A stretch of DNA of 64,000 nucleotides from Streptomyces sp. NBC_00691 (GTDB lineage: Bacteria; Actinomycetota; Actinomycetes; Streptomycetales; Streptomycetaceae): contig NZ_CP109007.1 of the NCBI RefSeq assembly GCF_036226665.1, positions 620,001 through 684,000 of the forward strand, in the 5' to 3' direction. Shown here one piece after another: positions 27,416 through 35,340 of the stretch (positions are counted from its first letter, which is position 1; every line of letters starts with the position of its first letter). The translations under genes were made by a program, and so were the position numbers. The notes below the pieces were generated by a model. It was not told where the DNA came from and did no database searches. It was given only the letters and a program-made list of their open reading frames with translations.

Positions 27416-28288
27416 TCAGCCCTCGCCGCCGTCCTCGGCCATGCCGTCCCGCAGGCGGTCCAGGTTGCGGGCGAGCAGCCGGGAGACATGCATCTGGGAG
27501 ACGCCGAGCCGCTCGCCGATCTCCGTCTGGGTGAGTTCCTCCACGAAACGCAGGTGCAGCAGCAGGCGGTCGCGCGGGGCGAGGGCCTCCACGAGCGGGG
27601 CGAGGGTGTGGAACTCCTCGAAGAGCGCGAGCGCCGGGTCCTCGCGGCCGATGAGATCACCCAGCGCGGCGTCCTCCTCGTCGCTGTCGCCGCCGGCGAA
27701 CGTGGCGTCCAGGGACGTGGAGTGATAGCCGTTGGCGGCGACCTGGGCCTCGATCACCTCGTCCTCGGTCAGGTCCATGGCCGGCGCCAGCTCGGAGGTG
27801 CGCGGAGCCCTGCCCAGCCGTGAACTCAGCTCGTCGGTCGCCTTGGCCAGCTCCACCCGCGCCTCCTGGAGACGGCGCGGAACGTGCACGGCCCAGGTGG
27901 TGTCGCGGAAGAAGCGCTTGATCTCGCCGACGATGTACGGCACGGCGAAGGTCGCGAACTCCACCTCGCGCGACAGGTCGAAGCGGTCGATCGCCTTGAT
28001 GAGACCGACCATTCCGACCTGGAGGATGTCCTCCCGCTCGTCGCCGCGCGCCCGGAACCGCCCCGCCGCGTACACGACCAGCGACATGTTCATCTCTATG
28101 AGGGTGTTCCGGACGTACTGGTGCCCTTCGGTGCCCTCCTCCCGCGCCGCCAGTTCCCGGAGGAACACCTTCGACAGGGCGCGCGCGTCCCGGGGTGGCA
28201 CCGCGTGCGGGACCTCGGGAAAGGGCAGTTCCTCGGCCACGTCGTGCGTCGTGTACGTCGTCGTCGCCTCGACCGGATCGGTCCGCAC
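27416..28288 (-). CDS. RNA polymerase sigma factor, SigB/SigF stress family
   Basis: 290 residues with regions 2 (NMSLVVYAAGRFRARGDERE, DILQVGMVGLIKAIDRFDLS, EFATFAVPYIVGEIKRFFRD), 3 and 4 (LTQTEIGERLGVSQMHVSRL). This is the actinobacterial SigB/F/G group, which directs general and osmotic stress transcription and is held inactive by anti-sigma ATPases of the RsbW type. The GTG at 28288 is chosen because GAGGAGG lies about 7 nt upstream. A promoter matching the group's own consensus precedes it (28336-28360), suggesting autoregulation. It is convergent with ectD and divergent from a HATPase-domain gene. Confidence 0.92.
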   Translation of the reverse strand: MRTDPVEATTTYTTHDVAEELPFPEVPHAVPPRDARALSKVFLRELAAREEGTEGHQYVRNTLIEMNMSLVVYAAGRFRARGDEREDILQVGMVGLIKAIDRFDLSREVEFATFAVPYIVGEIKRFFRDTTWAVHVPRRLQEARVELAKATDELSSRLGRAPRTSELAPAMDLTEDEVIEAQVAANGYHSTSLDATFAGGDSDEEDAALGDLIGREDPALALFEEFHTLAPLVEALAPRDRLLLHLRFVEELTQTEIGERLGVSQMHVSRLLARNLDRLRDGMAEDGGEG

Positions 28289-28335
28289 GGGACAACCTCC
28301 TCTGGCTCGCCGTCCGTTCAGCGGTCCCGGTTCTC

Positions 28336-28360
28336 GTACCCCTCCTTTCCGGACGCACTC
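28336..28360 (-). promoter_or_regulatory. SigB-type promoter before the sigma factor gene
   Basis: On the minus strand GAGT, 15 nt, then GGGTAC matches the published Streptomyces SigB consensus GNNTN14-16GGGTAY. The -10 ends about 47 nt before the GTG start. It would let the sigma factor transcribe its own gene. Confidence 0.6.
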
Positions 28361-28477
28361 CCGCCCCGCTCCCACCCGATTCCGAGGGCGAGAAACGCAT
28401 CACGCAGGTTCGAACGGGCAGACGAAAGCCATCACCTGCTGAGAAACCGGACAGGAACAGGAAGAAAGGGATCCGTG

Positions 28478-28903
28478 ATGAAGACCTGGAGCGACACCCG
28501 GCCCCCGGCTCCCCGGGCGGACCCGTGGGGCGCCGGAAGCGTCGGCTCGCCCCCGGTCGGTACCCCGGCCCAGGCGCGGCAGCTCGTCCGTCACACCCTC
28601 GCGGGGCTCGGCCCCCTGCATCCCTCCCAGGTCGAGGACCTGCTGCTCGTCACCTCGGAGCTGGTCACGAACGCGCACCGGCACGGAGGCGGCGTCACCG
28701 GCTTCGGGATCGGGATCGGACGCGACCGGGTGACGGTGTCCGTGTCCGACGCCAGCGGGCAGGCCCCGCTGTACGAGCGCCGCGAGGAGCTGCGTCCCGG
28801 CGGCTACGGCTGGCCGATCGTGCTCCGTCTGTGCCGTGAGGTGACCGTGGACGCGGGGCCGAACGGAAAGACGATCCACGCCGCGGTGACGGTCGACCGA
28901 TGA
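28478..28903 (+). CDS. RsbW-like ATP-binding (anti-sigma factor) protein
   Basis: 141 residues with a GHKL ATPase core: VEDLLLVTSELVTNAHRHGG (N-box), VSVSDASGQAPLYERREELR (G1-type) and GGYGWPIVLRLCREVTVD (G2-type). In Streptomyces such single-domain proteins are either anti-sigma kinases or orphan regulators. Its place opposite a SigB/F-type sigma gene supports an anti-sigma role, which is inference. ATG 28478 is preferred over a GTG one codon upstream because AAAGGG then has normal spacing. Confidence 0.85.
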   Translation: MKTWSDTRPPAPRADPWGAGSVGSPPVGTPAQARQLVRHTLAGLGPLHPSQVEDLLLVTSELVTNAHRHGGGVTGFGIGIGRDRVTVSVSDASGQAPLYERREELRPGGYGWPIVLRLCREVTVDAGPNGKTIHAAVTVDR

Positions 28904-28930
28904 CGGACGCGGTGGTGGCGGTCGACCGGT

Positions 28931-29000
28931 GATCGGTGACGGCCGTGCCGCGGGCCGGGCACGCGCGTGTGCCCGGCCCGCGGCACGGCCGTCACCGATC
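28931..29000 (+). terminator. Very long perfect hairpin, 32-bp stem
   Basis: The left arm 28931-28962 (starting GATCGGTGACGGCCGTGCCG) and the right arm 28969-29000 are perfectly complementary over 32 bp with loop GCGCGT. It lies 28 nt after the anti-sigma gene and 67 nt before the next gene. The symmetry makes both strands encode the same spurious peptide start. Terminator is the simplest reading; the length is unusual. Confidence 0.75.
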
Positions 29001-29067
29001 AGGGGCCGCGGGGGCGGGTTCCCCGTCCGTCGGCCGGTCGGGACCCGACCTGTGGAAGGGTGAGCCG

Positions 29068-29871
29068 ATGACCTCACGCTCGTACGACGTCCTCGCCGGC
29101 GCCCCGGACTCTCCCGTCCTGCTCCATGTCCCGCACTCCTCCCGGGTGATACCCCCGGACGTGCGCGACGGCATCCTGCTCGGCGACGAGGAACTGGACC
29201 GCGAGCTCGACCACATCACCGACGCCCACACGGCGGAGATCGCGGCCGTGGCGGCGGCGGCCGCCGGCGCGAGCCCCTGGCGGTTCGTCAACCGGCTGTC
29301 CCGGCTGGTCGTCGACCCCGAGCGGTTCCCCGACGAGCGGGAGGAGATGCTGGCCGTCGGAATGGGCGCGGTGTACACGCGGACCACGCACCGGGCCCCG
29401 CTCCGCCCCACCGGGTTCGACCCGGCACCGTTGATCGACCGGTACTTCACGCCGTACGCCGAGGGCATGGCCGCCGCCGTGGCGGAGCGGCTGGAGGCGA
29501 CGGGGCGGGCCGTGATCATCGACGTCCACTCGTACCCGACCGGGCCGCTGCCGTACGAACTGCACGGCGAGGGGCCCCGCCCGCCGGTCTGCCTCGGCAC
29601 GGACGCCTTCCACACCCCGCCGGCCCTGCTGGACGCGGCACGGGAGGCGTTCGGCGGGTTCGGCGGCCTGGCGACGGACACGCCCTTCTCCGGGACGTAC
29701 GTACCGCTGCCGTACTACGGCAGGGATCCGCGGGTCGGCGCGCTCATGATCGAGATCCGGCGTGACGTCTACATGAGCGAGCCGGGCGGCGCGCCGGGGC
29801 CGCGGGCGAGGGACCTCGGGTCGGCCCTGGCGGCGCTCGTCGACGCCGTGCCGCCGCACCCGTCGGCGTAG
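29068..29871 (+). CDS. N-formylglutamate amidohydrolase
   Basis: 267 residues. The family pattern is visible: VLLHVPHSSRVIPPDVRDGI, ITDAHTAEIAA, RFVNRLSRLVVDPERFPDER, AVIIDVHSYPTGPLPYEL and ALMIEIRRDVYM. The enzyme releases formate and glutamate from N-formylglutamate in histidine degradation; other hut genes are not nearby, so it may serve another N-formyl substrate. ATG at 29068 with GGAAGGG upstream. Confidence 0.88.
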   Translation: MTSRSYDVLAGAPDSPVLLHVPHSSRVIPPDVRDGILLGDEELDRELDHITDAHTAEIAAVAAAAAGASPWRFVNRLSRLVVDPERFPDEREEMLAVGMGAVYTRTTHRAPLRPTGFDPAPLIDRYFTPYAEGMAAAVAERLEATGRAVIIDVHSYPTGPLPYELHGEGPRPPVCLGTDAFHTPPALLDAAREAFGGFGGLATDTPFSGTYVPLPYYGRDPRVGALMIEIRRDVYMSEPGGAPGPRARDLGSALAALVDAVPPHPSA

Positions 29872-29880
29872 GCACGACGA

Positions 29881-29925
29881 CTCGGTCCCGAACGCCTCCT
29901 CATGCGTTCGGTCGCGGCCGAGTGG
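29881..29925 (+). terminator. Hairpin after the amidohydrolase gene
   Basis: CGAACGC (29889-29895) pairs with GCGTTCG (29904-29910) with loop CTCCTCAT; flanking ACTCGG/CCGAGT bases extend the structure outwards. It lies 10 nt past the stop. Confidence 0.6.
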
Positions 29926-29999
29926 CCCGACGGCGGCTGCGTGCGCAGGCTGGGAGTGGTCCGAGGAAGGGGCCGCCCCCGTGCGTGAGGAGACCCTCG

Positions 30000-30725
30000 A
30001 TGACCGTGCCCGATTCCGCCCAGTACCGGTACGACGGCCTCAGCGCGCTCTACCTCAACTGCACGCTCAAGCGCTCGCCCGAGGTCAGCAACACCGAGGG
30101 GCTGATCGAGCGCAGCCGGTCCGTCATGGAGGCGCAGGGGGTGACGACCTCCCTGGTGCGGGCCGTCGACCTGGACATCGCGACCGGGGTGTGGCCGGAC
30201 ATGACGGAGCACGGCTGGGAGTCGGACGCGTGGCCCGCGCTGTACGAGCGGGTGATGGCCGCCGACATCCTCGTGCTGTGCGGGCCGATCTGGCTCGGCG
30301 ACAACAGCTCCGTGATGAAGCGGGTGATCGAGCGGCTCTACGCCTGTTCCAGCCTCCTCAACAGCGCCGGGCAGTACGCGTACTACGGCCGGGTCGGCGG
30401 ATGTCTGATCACCGGCAACGAGGACGGCGTGAAGCACTGTGCGATGAACGTCCTCTACAGCCTCCAGCATCTGGGGTACACGGTGCCGCCGCAGGCGGAC
30501 GCGGGCTGGATCGGCCCGGCGGGCCCCGGCCCCTCCTATCTGGACCCGGGATCGGGCGGCCCCGAGAACGACTTCACCAACCGCAACACCACGTTCATGG
30601 CCTGGAACCTGATGCATGTCGCCGGTCTGCTCAAGCGGGCGGGAGGCATCCCGGCCCACGGCAACCAGCGCTCGGCGTGGGACGCGGGCTGCCAGCCGGA
30701 CCTCCCGAACCCCGAGCACCGCTGA
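30000..30725 (+). CDS. Flavodoxin-like NAD(P)H-dependent oxidoreductase
   Basis: 241 residues. LSALYLNCTLKRSPEVSNTE is the phosphate-binding region of the FMN_red fold, followed by ADILVLCGPIWLGDNSSVMK and RVGGCLITGNEDGVKHCAMN. Relatives are flavoprotein quinone or nitro reductases of unclear role. ATG at 30000 with AGGAGA 8 nt upstream. Stands alone between a hairpin and the vWA pair. Confidence 0.85.
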   Translation: MTVPDSAQYRYDGLSALYLNCTLKRSPEVSNTEGLIERSRSVMEAQGVTTSLVRAVDLDIATGVWPDMTEHGWESDAWPALYERVMAADILVLCGPIWLGDNSSVMKRVIERLYACSSLLNSAGQYAYYGRVGGCLITGNEDGVKHCAMNVLYSLQHLGYTVPPQADAGWIGPAGPGPSYLDPGSGGPENDFTNRNTTFMAWNLMHVAGLLKRAGGIPAHGNQRSAWDAGCQPDLPNPEHR

Positions 30726-30839
30726 CGCCCGGGGGACCGTCTCGGCGAGCCGCGCGGTCTCCCCCGTTCTGACCGCTTCTCAGGCCCCGGCGCGCACCAC
30801 CGTTTTGGATTGTCGGAGGATCATCAATACGATCCGGCG

Positions 30840-32114
30840 ATGATCACGAGAAAACGGCTGGCGACCGGGGCCTGCGCGCTGCTCGCCGCCCTGAGCGTCG
30901 CGCTCCTGCCGACAGGCGCGACCGCGGACGCGCCGGTGGCGAAGGAATCCCCCAAGGTCGAGCTGGTCCTCGACGTGAGCGGCTCCATGCGGGCCAAGGA
31001 CATCGACGGCAAGTCCCGCATGGCCGCGGCCAAGCAGGCCTTCAACGAGGTCCTCGACGCGGTGCCCTCGGAGGTCCAGCTGGGCATCCGTACCCTGGGC
31101 GCCGACTACCCCGGGCAGGACCGCAAGCAGGGCTGCAAGGACACCCGGCAGCTCTACCCGGTGGGCCCGCTCGACCGGACCGAGGCCAAGACCGCCGTCG
31201 CCACCCTGGCACCGACCGGCTGGACCCCGATCGGTCCCGCGCTGCTCGGAGCGGCGAAGGACCTGGAGGGCGGTGAGGCCACCCGGCGGATCGTGCTCAT
31301 CACGGACGGCGAGGACACCTGTGCCCCGCTCGACCCGTGCCAGGTGGCGCGCGAGATCGCGGCCAAGGGCATCCATCTCGTCATCGACACCCTGGGCCTG
31401 GTGCCGGACGCCAAGACCCGGCAGCAGCTCACCTGCATCGCGGAGGCCACCGGAGGCACGTACACCTCCGTCCACCGCACCGAGGACCTCTCCCGCCGGG
31501 TCCGGCAGCTGGTCGACCGTGCCGCCGACCCGGTGGTCACGCCCGTGGCCACCGAGGGCGCGCTGCGCTGCGCCGACGCCCCGCAGCTCAAGCCCGGTCT
31601 GTACACCGACCGCGAGGCCTTCGGCCAGCACCGCTGGTACCGGGTGGACCTGCTTCCCGGCCAGGAACTCCGCGCCTCCGTCAGCGTGTCGGCCGACCGC
31701 GCCGTCAACGACGACTACGGCGTGCTGCTGCGCGCCGTCACCCGTCACGGCCGGGAGATCGTCCGTGGCTCCGAGGCCGGCGACGGGCGCACCGACGTGA
31801 TCTCGACGGGTCTGCGCTACCCGAAGCCGGAGCTCGACGACGAGCCCGGGGACGGCAAGCCCGCCGCGGAGACGGTCTGTCTCCAGGTCAGCAACTCGTT
31901 CTCCGCTCCCCCGTCGGTCAAGACGACGCCGGGCATGCCCATCGAGCTGACGGTGGACGTCGTCGACGGCCCGTCGACCGCGTCGGACGTGGCCTCGTTC
32001 GGTCTCGGCCGCGGCTGGTGGCTGCTCGGCGCGCTGGTGCTCGTCGGCTTCGTGGCCGGTCTGCTCTGGGGCTGGCTGTCCCGCTGGCGCGTCGCTGTCT
32101 GGAGGACCCACTGA
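30840..32114 (+). CDS. Membrane-anchored von Willebrand factor A domain protein
   Basis: 424 residues. A Sec signal (ACALLAALSVALLPTGATAD) is followed by a vWA domain with a complete MIDAS: LVLDVSGSMRAKD, a Thr in TGWTPIGPALLGA and LITDGEDTCAP. After it comes a beta-rich region (residues about 235-385) and a C-terminal membrane helix (GWWLLGALVLVGFVAGLLWG) with a short basic tail. The bulk should lie outside the cell, binding a metal-dependent partner. ATG 30840 is chosen; no strong ribosome site is seen near it, and a TTG at 30810 is an alternative. Its stop overlaps the next start (TGATG). Confidence 0.85.
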   Translation: MITRKRLATGACALLAALSVALLPTGATADAPVAKESPKVELVLDVSGSMRAKDIDGKSRMAAAKQAFNEVLDAVPSEVQLGIRTLGADYPGQDRKQGCKDTRQLYPVGPLDRTEAKTAVATLAPTGWTPIGPALLGAAKDLEGGEATRRIVLITDGEDTCAPLDPCQVAREIAAKGIHLVIDTLGLVPDAKTRQQLTCIAEATGGTYTSVHRTEDLSRRVRQLVDRAADPVVTPVATEGALRCADAPQLKPGLYTDREAFGQHRWYRVDLLPGQELRASVSVSADRAVNDDYGVLLRAVTRHGREIVRGSEAGDGRTDVISTGLRYPKPELDDEPGDGKPAAETVCLQVSNSFSAPPSVKTTPGMPIELTVDVVDGPSTASDVASFGLGRGWWLLGALVLVGFVAGLLWGWLSRWRVAVWRTH

Positions 32115-32953
32115 TGCGTACCGTACGCACGCTCGCCACGGCCGCCCTCGCGGGCGCCGCTCTCCTCGGACTCGCGGCCCCGGCCGCCCTGGCCGACTCG
32201 CCCTCGCCCTCGACGGACCCGGGCAAGGACACCGCGTCCGTCGTGGGGCCGACGGAGGCCGGCACCACGTTCCGTACGGCCGCCCGCTTCCTCCCCGGGC
32301 AGCAGGCCACGGCGCAGGCGGCCACGGGTGACTACCTGTACTGGGTGTTCCCCGCGGACACCGGGCAGCGGCCCACGGTGGACGCCACCGTCACCCTGCC
32401 CGACGCGGCCCTGCGGCACGGCCCCGCCACCTGGCGGATCGACGTGTACGACGGGCTGCGGCGGCGCCAGCCGTGCATGTACGGGACCCAGGCCCGCGCC
32501 GCCGCGAAGGAGACGGCGACCGTGCGGCTCACCTGTGTGCTGCGGCCGGTCCGGGCCTCGGCAGACACCTGGTCGAACGACCCGCTGCCCGGCAGCTACT
32601 ACGTGCGGCTGACCGCCACCTCGCTGCCCGACGAGGACCTCGGCCAGCCGTTCACGGCCCGCCTCGGGGTGAGCACCCTCGACAAGGGCGGGGCCTACGC
32701 GACCGACGGCTCGCTCGCCGCGCCGCTCGTGCCCGGGGCGACCACGGCCGACCAGGCGGAGGCCGACGAGAAGGCCGGCCGGCCCACCGCCGTCGAGGCC
32801 GCGGCCCCGGAGGACGGCTGGTCCTCCGGCTGGTGGTCCGACCGCTGGCTCTGGACCGGGGCCGGCGGCGTCCTCGCCGCTCTCGCCGGCATCGGCGGCT
32901 ACGTGCTGACGCGCGGCGCCCGGCGGCCCTCCCGGGTCCCGCCGGCCGCCTGA
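32114..32953 (+). CDS. Secreted membrane-anchored partner of the vWA protein
   Basis: 279 residues; not a named family I recognise. Signal peptide (LATAALAGAALLGLAAPAAL), an extracellular domain resembling the beta-rich C-terminal part of the preceding vWA protein (for example FRTAARFLPGQQATAQAATG, WRIDVYDGLRRRQPC), and a C-terminal helix WTGAGGVLAALAGIGGYVLT with a basic end. It overlaps the vWA gene by one base and has GGAGGACC upstream, so the two are translationally coupled. Function is likely shared with the vWA protein at the outer membrane face. Confidence 0.75.
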   Translation: MRTVRTLATAALAGAALLGLAAPAALADSPSPSTDPGKDTASVVGPTEAGTTFRTAARFLPGQQATAQAATGDYLYWVFPADTGQRPTVDATVTLPDAALRHGPATWRIDVYDGLRRRQPCMYGTQARAAAKETATVRLTCVLRPVRASADTWSNDPLPGSYYVRLTATSLPDEDLGQPFTARLGVSTLDKGGAYATDGSLAAPLVPGATTADQAEADEKAGRPTAVEAAAPEDGWSSGWWSDRWLWTGAGGVLAALAGIGGYVLTRGARRPSRVPPAA

Positions 32954-32961
32954 CGGTCCAC

Positions 32962-33014
32962 GGAAGGCCCGAAGGCCCCGCCGCGTCGACGCGGTGGGAG
33001 CCTTCGGGCCTTCC
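32962..33014. terminator. Terminator between the vWA operon and the MFS gene
   Basis: GGAAGGCCCGAAGG (32962-32975) pairs perfectly with CCTTCGGGCCTTCC (33001-33014), 14 bp, with a nested CCGCGTCGACGCGG stem in the loop. It separates convergent genes. Confidence 0.75.
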
Positions 33015-33099
33015 TCCTTCCCCGGCGGACAGGGGCCGGGTCGGGCCCGTCCGAGGTCGGTACGGGTTCAGGGCGGGCCGCCTCGGGTGCGGGGCCGGT

Positions 33100-34341
33100 T
33101 CACCGACGTGCGGCCGGACGGGCCGGGAAGCCGTGGACACGGGCGCCCGCCACGATCGCCACCACCGGGACGAGGAGAACGAGCACGCTCCAGGACAGGG
33201 CGCCCGCGCCGAGGACGTCGAGCAGGACACCGCCGGCGATGCCGCCCCCCGCCATGGCGGCGTTCCAGAGACTGACGAGCAGTGTCTGGGCGGTGTCGGC
33301 GTGCTCGCCGCCCGCGTCGGCGACCGCCGTCTGGAGCAGGGTGGGCGCGCCGCCCCAGCCGAACCCCCAGAGCGCGGCGGCCGTCAGGACGAGCACGGTG
33401 CTTCCGGCCGGGACGGCCAGCACGGCGGCCGCCACGGCCACGAGGATCGTGCCGGTGAGGGTCAGGGCCCGGAGCGCGCGGTCGATGCGCCGTCCGGTGA
33501 ACCAGATGCCGGCGAGCGACGCGACGCCGAAGACCAGCAGGACGAGGCCGGTGGAGCCGGCCAGACCGAGATGGCCGAGGTAGGCGGCGACGTAGGTGTA
33601 GAGCACGGTGTGGGCCAGGACGAGGGTGAACGTGACGGCCAGGACCGGGAGGACGCCGGGCACCCGCAGGGTCCGGGCGACCGGGGCGCGTCCGCCGTGC
33701 GCCTCGCCCGCCAGGTCGGGGACCGCGAGGGCGATCCAGCCGAGGAGCGCGACGGCGATCACGGTCATGGCGGTGAAGGCGGCCCGCCAGCCCACGGCGT
33801 CACCCAGGAAGGTGCCGGCCGGCACACCGAGGGAGAGCGCCAGGGGGATGCCGGTCATGGCCACGGCGACGGCCCGGCCCTGGAGGTGCGCCGGGGCGAT
33901 GCGCCGGGCGTATCCGGCGAGCAGGGCCCAGGCGACGCCCGCGGCGACCCCGGCGAGGAACCGGGCGCCCATGGTGAGGGCGTACGAGGTGGAGACGGCC
34001 GTCACGGTGTTGGCGGCGGCGAATCCGGCGACCGAGGTGAGCAGCAGGCGCTTGCGCCGCCACGCGGCGGTGCGGGCCGCCAGGGGGACGGCGGTGAGGG
34101 CGGTGCCCAGGGCGTAGACGGTGACCGCCTGGCCCATGGCGGCCTCGCCGACGCCGAGGTCGGCGCTCATGCCCGGCAGGACACCGGCGGGGAGGGTCTC
34201 GGTGAGGCTGGTGACGAAGACGGCGGTGGCGAGGGCGAGCAGCGCGAGGAGCGGGAGCCGGCCGGAGGGGGCGGCGGCGGGAGGACTCGCGGGAGTGGTG
34301 GGCGCGGCGGAACGGGCCGCCGCTGTCGTGTCGTTGGCCAT
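33100..34341 (-). CDS. MFS transporter (DHA1-type drug/sugar efflux)
   Basis: 413 residues with about 12 predicted helices. The MFS family start LLALATAVFVTSLTETLPAG VL-type helix and the DHA1 pattern of the AraJ/YdeA group (ARFLAGVAAGVAWALLAGYA, GRAVAVAMTGIPLALSLGVP) are visible. It probably exports small molecules by proton antiport. The ATG at 34341 lies 14 nt from a MerR-type operator and lacks a close ribosome-binding site, so the mRNA may be leaderless. Divergent from its likely MerR regulator. Confidence 0.88.
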   Translation of the reverse strand: MANDTTAAARSAAPTTPASPPAAAPSGRLPLLALLALATAVFVTSLTETLPAGVLPGMSADLGVGEAAMGQAVTVYALGTALTAVPLAARTAAWRRKRLLLTSVAGFAAANTVTAVSTSYALTMGARFLAGVAAGVAWALLAGYARRIAPAHLQGRAVAVAMTGIPLALSLGVPAGTFLGDAVGWRAAFTAMTVIAVALLGWIALAVPDLAGEAHGGRAPVARTLRVPGVLPVLAVTFTLVLAHTVLYTYVAAYLGHLGLAGSTGLVLLVFGVASLAGIWFTGRRIDRALRALTLTGTILVAVAAAVLAVPAGSTVLVLTAAALWGFGWGGAPTLLQTAVADAGGEHADTAQTLLVSLWNAAMAGGGIAGGVLLDVLGAGALSWSVLVLLVPVVAIVAGARVHGFPARPAARR

Positions 34342-34355
34342 GGATCTATGCTCGA

Positions 34356-34377
34356 ACCCTCACATTGATGTGAAGGT
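34356..34377. promoter_or_regulatory. MerR-type operator between MFS and merR genes
   Basis: ACCCTCACAT-TG-ATGTGAAGGT is a 22-nt near-perfect palindrome (9 of 10 pairs). On the minus strand it follows a -35-like TTGACC (34375-34380), the layout of MerR-controlled promoters in which the dimer sits in an extended -35/-10 spacer. No good -10 hexamer is visible. Confidence 0.65.
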
Positions 34378-34402
34378 CAAGCGAGTCCCTGGAGGGGCGT
34401 CC

Positions 34403-34777
34403 ATGAGGATCGGGGAACTGTCGGAGCGCACCGGAACACCACGTCGGCTGCTGCGCTACTACGAGGAGCAGGGTCTCATCGTCGCGGACCGGCTGCCGAA
34501 CGGCTACCGGGTCTACGACGAGTCGAACCTGGACCGGGTCATGCAGATCCGGGGTCTGCTCGACGCCGGTCTGCCGACCAGGATCATCAAGCAGATCCTG
34601 CCCTGCCTGAACAAGCCGCGGATCATTCACTTCCCGGACGCCACCCCGGAGATGCTGGCCACCCTGGAGGACGAGCGGGACCGGATGACGGAACGGATCC
34701 GCTGCCTCACCCGGAACCGGGACGCGGTGGCGGAGTATCTGGACGCGGTACGGGAGAAGCCGGCGCCGTCCGTCTGA
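34403..34777 (+). CDS. MerR family transcriptional regulator
   Basis: 124 residues. The MerR winged helix MRIGELSERTGTPRRLLRYY, EEQGLIVADRLPNGYRVYDE is followed by a coiled-coil dimerisation helix (EDERDRMTERIRCLTRNRDA) and a short effector tail without Cys clusters, so metal sensing is unlikely. It probably senses a drug-like ligand and controls the divergent MFS gene. ATG at 34403 with GGAGGGG upstream. Confidence 0.92.
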   Translation: MRIGELSERTGTPRRLLRYYEEQGLIVADRLPNGYRVYDESNLDRVMQIRGLLDAGLPTRIIKQILPCLNKPRIIHFPDATPEMLATLEDERDRMTERIRCLTRNRDAVAEYLDAVREKPAPSV

Positions 34778-34800
34778 CCGCCGCCGGCTCGGCTCGGGTC

Positions 34801-34850
34801 AGGTCAGGTCAGGTCAGGTCAGGTCAGGTCAGGTCAGGTCAGGTCAGGTC
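34801..34850. repeat. Pentanucleotide tandem repeat (AGGTC)10
   Basis: Ten exact copies of AGGTC, with a degenerate GGGTC before them. The repeat covers the last codon and stop of the minus-strand ferredoxin-like gene: on that strand the CCTGA unit supplies its TGA at 34844-34846. A change of copy number would keep the stop in place, since it is in the first unit met. Confidence 0.95.
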
Positions 34851-35323
34851 ATTCTGCGCGCGCCGTCCAGCACGGCCTGCCGGATGCGGTGGTACGTCCC
34901 GCACCGGCAGATGTTGCGGATCGTGTCCAGGTCCGCCTCGGTGATCTCGCGTCCGGCCTCCCGGGCCCGCCGGACCTCGGCGACGGCCGTCATGATCTGG
35001 CCCGGCTGGCAGTAGCCGCACTGGGCCACGTCGAGGTCGAGCCAGGCCTCCTGCATGGGATGGAGGTCGCTCCCGACGGTGTCGGGGAGCCCTTCGATGG
35101 TGGTGACCTCGTCGCCGGGGGCGAGGTCCTCGACGGGCACGGCGCAGGGCGTGAACGCCTTGCCGTTGAGGTGGCTCGTACAGGCCCGGCATACGCCGAC
35201 CCCGCAGCCGTACTTCGGTCCGGTGACGCCCAGGACGTCCCGGAGGACCCAGAGGAGCCGGACGTCGCCCTCGACGTCGGCGGTGACGGCCTTGCCGTTC
35301 AGGATGAAGGTGTGCTGCGGCAC
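34844..35323 (-). CDS. (2Fe-2S) subunit of a molybdenum hydroxylase (IorA-like)
   Basis: 159 residues with both clusters of the xanthine oxidase small-subunit family: the plant-type cluster in GPKYGCGVGVCRACTSHLNG and the helical cluster in QCGYCQPGQIM plus IRNICRCGTYHRIRQAV. It relays electrons from the molybdenum site. GTG start at 35323, 17 nt after the large-subunit stop, with GGAG upstream, so the two are one operon. Isoquinoline 1-oxidoreductase alpha subunit is the closest named relative. Confidence 0.9.
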   Translation of the reverse strand: MPQHTFILNGKAVTADVEGDVRLLWVLRDVLGVTGPKYGCGVGVCRACTSHLNGKAFTPCAVPVEDLAPGDEVTTIEGLPDTVGSDLHPMQEAWLDLDVAQCGYCQPGQIMTAVAEVRRAREAGREITEADLDTIRNICRCGTYHRIRQAVLDGARRMT

Positions 35324-35340
35324 GGATGCTGCTCCAGGTC

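Noticed and set aside
28804..28995. Matching peptide starts (MTAVPRAGH) on both strands
   Set aside because: They are produced by the 32-bp perfect hairpin at 28931-29000, not by homologous genes.
34801..34850. CRISPR-like short direct repeats
   Set aside because: Units are 5 nt, contiguous and without spacers; no cas genes nearby.
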